From positions 1 through 9,727 of the forward strand of contig JALXAF010000513.1 of assembly GCA_026992375.1 (NCBI GenBank): DNA of 9,727 nt, read 5' to 3'. The translations under genes and the position numbers were made by a program. Below the pieces are notes generated by a model. The model made no database searches. It was not told where the DNA came from and worked only from the letters and a program-made list of their open reading frames with translations. Positions 6,826 to 9,727 of this stretch are shown here, piece by piece. How positions within the stretch are numbered: position 1 is the stretch's first letter; each line of letters starts with the position of its first letter. This stretch comes from Anaerolineae bacterium. Lineage in GTDB: Bacteria > Chloroflexota > Anaerolineae > J102.

Positions 6826-6971
6826 GCGAAGATCGTCGCACTGGGTAACTGAAACCCAGAGGAGATGGACAGCCGACAGCTTACATCAGTTGCCCGCTAT
6901 GCGTTTTTGAAAATGGTTCGACGCAACTCACCGCATCAGTTCGGAGACGCGGGGCAATCGGGCCAGGCCGA

Positions 6972-7031
6972 TTACGCCCGCCCGATACAGGAGCAGGAAA
7001 AAGCAAAACGTGGCGATGCGTCGAACATCAT
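6972..7031 (-). CDS. Cysteine-containing leader peptide, predicted leaderless
   Basis: A 19-codon ORF encodes MMFDASPRFAFSCSCIGRA and ends in TAA (6974-6972). Residues 12-15 are Ser-Cys-Ser-Cys, using TGC (6995-6993) and TGT (6989-6987). Cysteine is usually rare, so two Cys codons three codons from each other's start in a 19-residue peptide upstream of a cysteine synthase suggest a codon sensor. The predicted transcription start from the promoter at 7038-7066 is the A of this ATG (7031), so the mRNA would begin with AUG and need no ribosome binding site; none is present. A second ATG follows at once (7028-7026). The next hairpin begins one base after the second Cys codon, so a ribosome stalled there would melt it. 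The peptide itself has no evident function. The alternative is a chance short ORF, but its position, codon content and the terminator downstream argue against that. Confidence 0.7.
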   Translation of the reverse strand: MMFDASPRFAFSCSCIGRA

Positions 7032-7037
7032 GGAGCC

Positions 7038-7066
7038 AGTTTACATCAATGTTCGTCAGATGTCAA
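7038..7066 (-). promoter_or_regulatory. Sigma-70-type promoter of the cysteine synthase leader
   Basis: The minus strand has a perfect TTGACA (7066-7061), a 17-bp spacer and TAAACT (7043-7038, 4 of 6 matches). Six bases later comes A 7031, the expected start point and also the first base of the leader-peptide ATG. It lies in the 97-bp space after the dehydrogenase stop codon (7136) and makes cysteine synthase a separate transcription unit, although readthrough from upstream is possible because I see no terminator between them. Confidence 0.65.
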
Positions 7067-7135
7067 GGATGTTAGTTTACAATTCGAAAGGGGATGGTGC
7101 GCGCTCCTGGCGTCATCTCGTCACTGGCATGGGGC

Positions 7136-8998
7136 CTATCCTTGCAGCAGGCGCGCCAGGGTTTTGCGGGCCAGGATATGACTGCTGATGACGCCCACTA
7201 CATCGCCTTTTTCCACCACCGGCATCGCTGTGATCTCGTGGGCCTCCAGCAGTTGCAGCACATCGGGGATGATGGCGTCGGGCGGGACGGAAATGACCTC
7301 GCGGCTCATCACCTGAGAGACGGGCAGGTCATCGGGCTTGCCATGCGCGATGGCGTTGGTGATATCCCAGTCGGTGACTACGCCCAGCAGACGTCCATCC
7401 TGCACCACGGCCAACATTTCGTTGGGATCATCGACCAGGAGCTGCGCGGCCTGGCGCAGGGTCATCTCCGGGCCGATGGCTGTCAGCGGGTCCATCACGT
7501 CCCGGATGGGGCGATAGCGCTCGCGCGAGGTGATGCGGGTGATGCTGATCTGCTCCGCGGCTTCCAGGGGCAGCATGTCGGGATCGGCGATGAGAAAGTC
7601 CACCAGCTCTTTCATATTGCGCCGAATGACCTCCTCGCGCTGACGGACGCCCGCTTCCAGTCGCCTGGCCGCGAGTTCGGCCAATTCCCCCTGATGGCGC
7701 TCCAGCCAGCGCGCCACCGCTTCGCGGTCGCCCAAAATCTCGCGCGGAAAGCGCAGATGGTCGGGGGTTTTGATGATGTGCTCCTGCGCGGCGAAGATGA
7801 CTCCGCCCGAGTTGACCAGGAAATCGCTGGCGATGACCACGCCTTGCTGCCAATACACGGCCCGTTCCATGCGCAGCCGCGCGGCCCGTCGCGCGGGATC
7901 GGGCGAGTAGGTGTTGGCTCCCTCCACGATCATGCTCCAGCGGCCCATGCGATCCACAGTCATGGCGGGATGGCTGGCCTCATCCACATCGAGATAACGG
8001 GCGATGGGTGCGGCGGGGACGAAGCAAAATGCGTCCTCCCGCAGCAGATCGTTGGGCGCGTTGGCGAATTTGGTCTGCGGATTGGGCGAGCGTTGATCCA
8101 GCAGGCGGGTGAGGAAGTAGTGGAAGGTGACCAGGCCGTGCTCATCCCGGATTTTCAGCAGTTCGTCGATGGGCAATCCGTCGCTATCGAAGAGGTAGCC
8201 ATGAGCGTCGCTGACACCCGAGATTTTGGGCGCGGGTGTCAGCTCGATGAGCAGCTTGGCCACATGTGCGCCCACCGCGCCGAAACCCTGGATGAGGATG
8301 GTCATGGCCTCGCGGCTGGGCACTGTCATTTCTTTGAATTGGGGCAGGGCCTTGAGACGGGGCATCTGCTCCAGCAGCGCGTCGATGGCGATGACCACGC
8401 CGCCCGCTGCCGCGCCCAGCTCGTCGATGCGGTTGCCGCCCATGTCCACGGGCTTGGAGAGGGCGCTATCGATGCCGTTTTCGATGGCGATGACTTTCAT
8501 GTCTGCGTCGTTGGTGCCCACATCGGGCCCGGGCAGATAGATGGTCCGATAGCGTCCGATGAGATGGGCGAAGCGGCGCACGATCTCCTGGTGCTCAGCG
8601 TCGCTGATGGGACGGTCGGGCGCGACAATGCCCGATTTGCCGCCGCCATAGGGCAGGTCTGCGGCCGCGTTTTTCAGGGTCATGCCCCGGGCCAGGTTGA
8701 AGATGGTCGCGGGTTTGAGTTCGGGCAGCATTCTGATCCCGCCCATCGAAGGCCGCCCCATGGCCAGATTGTCCACCACCAGATAGCCCCCAACTTCCAG
8801 ATCATCCCGCTCATCCCACATGCACACCACCAGCCGCGGGCCCAGCTTGTCGGGCCGGATGCCCAGCCGGTTTAGCCGATCTACATCGGTGGCGGTGAAT
8901 TCCATGAACGCCAGGTCTCCTTCCCGGCGCAGACGGTTGCGCCAGGTTTGCTCGGGCAGGGCCTGACGCAAAAAAGCTTCCATTTGTTTGGGGATCAT
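7136..8998 (-). CDS. Glu/Leu/Phe/Val dehydrogenase-family protein fused to two CBS domains
   Basis: 620 residues. Known family members oxidatively deaminate amino acids with NAD(P)+. Residues about 55-185 form the catalytic domain: 'SMGGIRMLPE' (84-93), 'LARGMTLKNAAADLPYGGGKSG' region (102-123) with substrate-binding Lys109 and catalytic Lys121, and 'GPDVGTNDADM' (157-167) with Asp159. The Rossmann domain has 'GFGAVGAHVA' (238-247), then 'VEGANT' (358-363) and 'VNSGGV' (395-400). Met85 sits where glutamate dehydrogenases carry a Lys and leucine-type enzymes carry a hydrophobic residue, so Glu is not the assured substrate. Residues about 275-350 look like an insertion. Two CBS motifs follow (497-550, 'VMDPLTAIGP...LLGVVTDWDI'; 561-612, 'VMSREVISVPPD...VVGVISSHIL'), a pair that usually binds adenine nucleotides. 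The protein is longer than a usual 350-450 residue member by about the CBS tail. The start is fixed by a perfect Shine-Dalgarno. The next gene on the strand is the cysteine synthase unit. Confidence 0.88.
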   Translation of the reverse strand: MIPKQMEAFLRQALPEQTWRNRLRREGDLAFMEFTATDVDRLNRLGIRPDKLGPRLVVCMWDERDDLEVGGYLVVDNLAMGRPSMGGIRMLPELKPATIFNLARGMTLKNAAADLPYGGGKSGIVAPDRPISDAEHQEIVRRFAHLIGRYRTIYLPGPDVGTNDADMKVIAIENGIDSALSKPVDMGGNRIDELGAAAGGVVIAIDALLEQMPRLKALPQFKEMTVPSREAMTILIQGFGAVGAHVAKLLIELTPAPKISGVSDAHGYLFDSDGLPIDELLKIRDEHGLVTFHYFLTRLLDQRSPNPQTKFANAPNDLLREDAFCFVPAAPIARYLDVDEASHPAMTVDRMGRWSMIVEGANTYSPDPARRAARLRMERAVYWQQGVVIASDFLVNSGGVIFAAQEHIIKTPDHLRFPREILGDREAVARWLERHQGELAELAARRLEAGVRQREEVIRRNMKELVDFLIADPDMLPLEAAEQISITRITSRERYRPIRDVMDPLTAIGPEMTLRQAAQLLVDDPNEMLAVVQDGRLLGVVTDWDITNAIAHGKPDDLPVSQVMSREVISVPPDAIIPDVLQLLEAHEITAMPVVEKGDVVGVISSHILARKTLARLLQG

Positions 8999-9003
8999 CG
9001 TTG

Positions 9004-9013
9004 ATCACCTCCT
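9004..9013 (-). promoter_or_regulatory. Consensus ribosome binding site of the dehydrogenase
   Basis: The minus strand reads AGGAGGTGAT, fully complementary to the 16S 3' end, 5 nt before ATG 8998. It fixes the start and stands out from the weak or absent sites of the glycosyltransferase, HAD and cysteine synthase genes. Confidence 0.9.
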
Positions 9014-9041
9014 GTTTTCAGATGTGAAAGGCAAAGTTCGT

Positions 9042-9070
9042 TTGATGAAGAACGCTTTGCTTGCTAAAAT
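9042..9070 (+). promoter_or_regulatory. Promoter of the AbrB-like gene
   Basis: TTGATG (9042-9047) and TAAAAT (9065-9070) are 17 bp apart, with a TGn extension directly before the -10 (9062-9064). Transcription would start near 9077, about 35 nt before ATG 9112. The region also holds the divergent dehydrogenase upstream sequence. Because proteins of this family often repress their own promoters, it could also contain an operator, but I see no clear palindrome. Confidence 0.5.
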
Positions 9071-9111
9071 GCAGTATTGACTTATGGAAACTTCACCAAT
9101 CGAGTGTAGAC

Positions 9112-9318
9112 ATGGAAATTACAACTGTTTCGTCTGAATTTCAGATTGTCATTCCTGAGAATATCCGGCAGCGACTGAAAATTCAGCCTGGCCAGAGGGT
9201 GGGCGTAATCCAATACGACGATCGCATTGAGCTGATATTACTTCGGCCTATCAAAGAGATGCGTGGATTTTTGAAAGGAATCGATACACGCATCGAGAGA
9301 CTTGCGGATCGTTATTGA
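9112..9318 (+). CDS. AbrB/MazE/SpoVT-family DNA-binding protein, orphan antitoxin-like
   Basis: 68 residues. The swapped-hairpin AbrB fold is recognisable in 'VSSEFQIVIPENIRQRLKIQ' (6-25) followed by 'PGQRVGVIQYDDRIELILL' (26-44). The short charged tail 'RGFLKGIDTRIERLADRY' (51-68) is typical of VapB-like antitoxins, where it wraps the PIN-domain toxin. In known systems such proteins neutralise a VapC RNase and repress their own operon. Here no toxin ORF follows: the stop codon abuts a MITE, and the remaining about 80 bp before the nth end codes for nothing I recognise. A TTG at 9061 in frame would add 17 residues, but it overlaps the predicted -10, so ATG 9112 is preferred. Upstream is only a weak GAG. 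It is either an orphan antitoxin or a stand-alone regulator. Confidence 0.85.
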   Translation: MEITTVSSEFQIVIPENIRQRLKIQPGQRVGVIQYDDRIELILLRPIKEMRGFLKGIDTRIERLADRY

Positions 9319-9508
9319 CTTTCTTTGTAACTGCTAAGGTCGTTTTCGCTTGAATTAACCTGACAGGTTCCTTTGGCTACGATTCAGAGCCTTGCATGCT
9401 TCGTTGTTGGCTGAAAACCGCACATCTTACCGCCAAGGTTACGAGAACCTGTCAGGTTTGAGTTGAAAAAGATAACCAACTGGTATACGTTAGCAGTTAC
9501 CTTTCTTT
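9319..9508. mobile_element. MITE with IS66-like ends and an 8-bp target duplication
   Basis: The element spans 9327-9500 (174 bp). Its ends are perfect 11-bp inverted repeats, GTAACTGCTAA (9327-9337) and TTAGCAGTTAC (9490-9500), extending to 13 of 14 matches. It is flanked directly on both sides by CTTTCTTT (9319-9326 and 9501-9508), an 8-bp direct repeat that reads as a target-site duplication. IS66-family elements are known to begin with GTAA and to make 8-bp duplications, so a relative of that family may have moved it. It has no coding capacity. It sits one base after the AbrB-like stop codon, leaving that gene intact. The perfect duplication suggests a fairly recent insertion. Confidence 0.75.
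9357..9458. repeat. Inner inverted repeat of the MITE
   Basis: AACCTGACAGGTTC (9357-9370) recurs perfectly inverted as GAACCTGTCAGGTT (9445-9458). Each arm is itself nearly palindromic (AACCTG-N-CAGGTT), so the transcript or single strand could fold either as two small hairpins or as one long cruciform. It is nested symmetrically inside the terminal repeats, 19 bp from the left one and 31 bp from the right one. Confidence 0.75.
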
Positions 9509-9590
9509 TCAACTGCGTCGATCTGCTTTTTTCGGTTTTTCTGCGTTCTATCTTGCCGCAATGCCTCGATTCTGGCCAAGCCGAGGGCTG

Positions 9591-9727
9591 TCAGCTTATG
9601 GCCGAGGGGCAGAGGTCGTTGAGGGGGCAGAGGGCGCAGGCGGGTTTGCGGGCCTTGCAGATGCGCCGTCCGTGGAAGATGAGCAGGTGCGAGATGTCGA
9701 TCCAGTCCTGGCGGGGAACCAGCGCCA
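9591..9727 (-). CDS. nth: Endonuclease III, C-terminal end (partial)
   Basis: The frame enters from the right edge (first full codon 9725-9723) and stops at TGA (9593-9591), showing 44 residues. They contain 'WIDISHLLIFHGRRICKARK' and the cluster motif C-x6-C-x2-C-x5-C (Cys23, 30, 33 and 39 of the visible part), the [4Fe-4S]-binding loop at the C-terminus of endonuclease III. The enzyme is a DNA glycosylase/AP lyase that removes oxidised pyrimidines in base excision repair. The catalytic helix-hairpin-helix region lies outside the window, so MutY-like relatives are not strictly excluded, but the short tail after the fourth Cys fits Nth. No terminator is evident after the stop. Confidence 0.88.
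   Translation of the reverse strand, partial: ALVPRQDWIDISHLLIFHGRRICKARKPACALCPLNDLCPSAIS

Larger units (their letters stand above)
6798..7031 (-). promoter_or_regulatory. Predicted cysteine-responsive transcription attenuator
   Basis: This is the untranslated leader of cysteine synthase, read on the minus strand. Going 5' to 3' it holds: segment A, GTTCGACGCA (7026-7017), inside the leader ORF; a 7-bp hairpin, ATCGGGC (6986-6980) with GCCCGAT (6963-6957), whose 5' arm starts directly after the second Cys codon; segment C, CGGTGAGTTGCG (6933-6922); segment A', TGCGTCGAAC (6925-6916), complementary to A and sharing 4 nt with C; a small hairpin, CTGGGT/ACCCAG (6859-6841); and segment D, CGCAACTCACCG (6828-6817), perfectly complementary to C and also the 5' arm of the terminator. 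C:D (antiterminator) and the terminator are mutually exclusive. By analogy with known amino-acid attenuators, a ribosome stalled at Cys codons should favour C:D and readthrough. I searched by eye for T-box, SAM (S-box), cobalamin and TPP riboswitch consensus motifs and saw none. The exact switching path needs a folding calculation. Confidence 0.7.

Noticed and set aside
6911..6935. 'GGTTCGACGC' as a tRNA T-arm, with CGGTGAG/CTCACCG as an acceptor stem
   Set aside because: The T-stem does not pair, there is no anticodon arm at the right spacing and the ends are those of the antiterminator helix.
6798..7031. T-box, SAM (S-box), cobalamin or TPP riboswitch in the cysteine synthase leader
   Set aside because: I looked for their conserved core sequences on the minus strand and found none; the Cys-codon ORF explains the leader better. 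A covariance-model search would settle it.
6865..7188. 107-codon plus-strand ORF across the cysteine synthase leader
   Set aside because: Its AGAGGAG touches the ATG with no spacing, the product has no recognisable motif, and it overlaps the minus-strand promoter, leader and dehydrogenase end.
7094..8875. 593-codon plus-strand ORF opposite the dehydrogenase
   Set aside because: It is an antisense shadow; all conserved motifs are on the minus strand.
9319..9590. A degraded VapC/PIN toxin after the AbrB-like gene
   Set aside because: No frame gives PIN motifs such as an early D-S/T segment; most of the space is the MITE.

Overview
The window looks like part of a chromosome from a moderately GC-rich bacterium. 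The sequence fits a Chloroflexota (Anaerolineae/Caldilineae-like) genome best, but this is inferred from style and not proven. The clues are a secreted PA14-like protein beside a large DUF4377/META lipoprotein, short A/T-rich dispersed repeats built on 'ctttgcg...gcaaag' words in several intergenic gaps, a CysM-type cysteine synthase, and a mixture of strong and absent Shine-Dalgarno sites. There are no rRNA, tRNA, CRISPR, phage or full-length transposase genes.

Layout. The left edge carries the 3' end of scpA (+). Next come a hairpin repeat and a minus-strand terminator that closes a probable two-gene operon for surface proteins: an 831-residue lipoprotein (3768-1273) followed by a 269-residue PA14-like exported protein (1225-416). 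A 393-bp divergent gap (3769-4161) holds a promoter for each direction and a dispersed repeat. On the plus strand a family 2 glycosyltransferase (4162-5172) and a HAD-family hydrolase (5185-5793) form a second operon. It converges, 11 bp apart, on a minus-strand cysteine synthase (6755-5805). Upstream of that lie a regulatory leader and a 620-residue amino-acid dehydrogenase fused to two CBS domains (8998-7136). The right end holds an orphan AbrB/MazE-type antitoxin-like gene (9112-9318), a 174-bp MITE with perfect 8-bp target duplications inserted directly after its stop codon, and the 3' end of an endonuclease III gene (minus).

The most notable system is the cysteine synthase leader (7066-6755, minus). 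A TTGACA-17-TAAACT promoter places the predicted first transcribed base on the A of an ATG. That ATG opens a 19-codon ORF, MMFDASPRFAFSCSCIGRA, with two closely spaced Cys codons. Downstream, a 12-nt segment is perfectly complementary to a second segment that is also the 5' arm of a canonical intrinsic terminator placed 43 nt before the cysteine synthase start. These are the parts of a ribosome-mediated, cysteine-sensing transcription attenuator with a leaderless leader peptide. The design resembles the one described in mycobacteria, but here it appears in a different lineage and controls a biosynthetic gene directly. All of this is read from the sequence; no folding or expression data were available.
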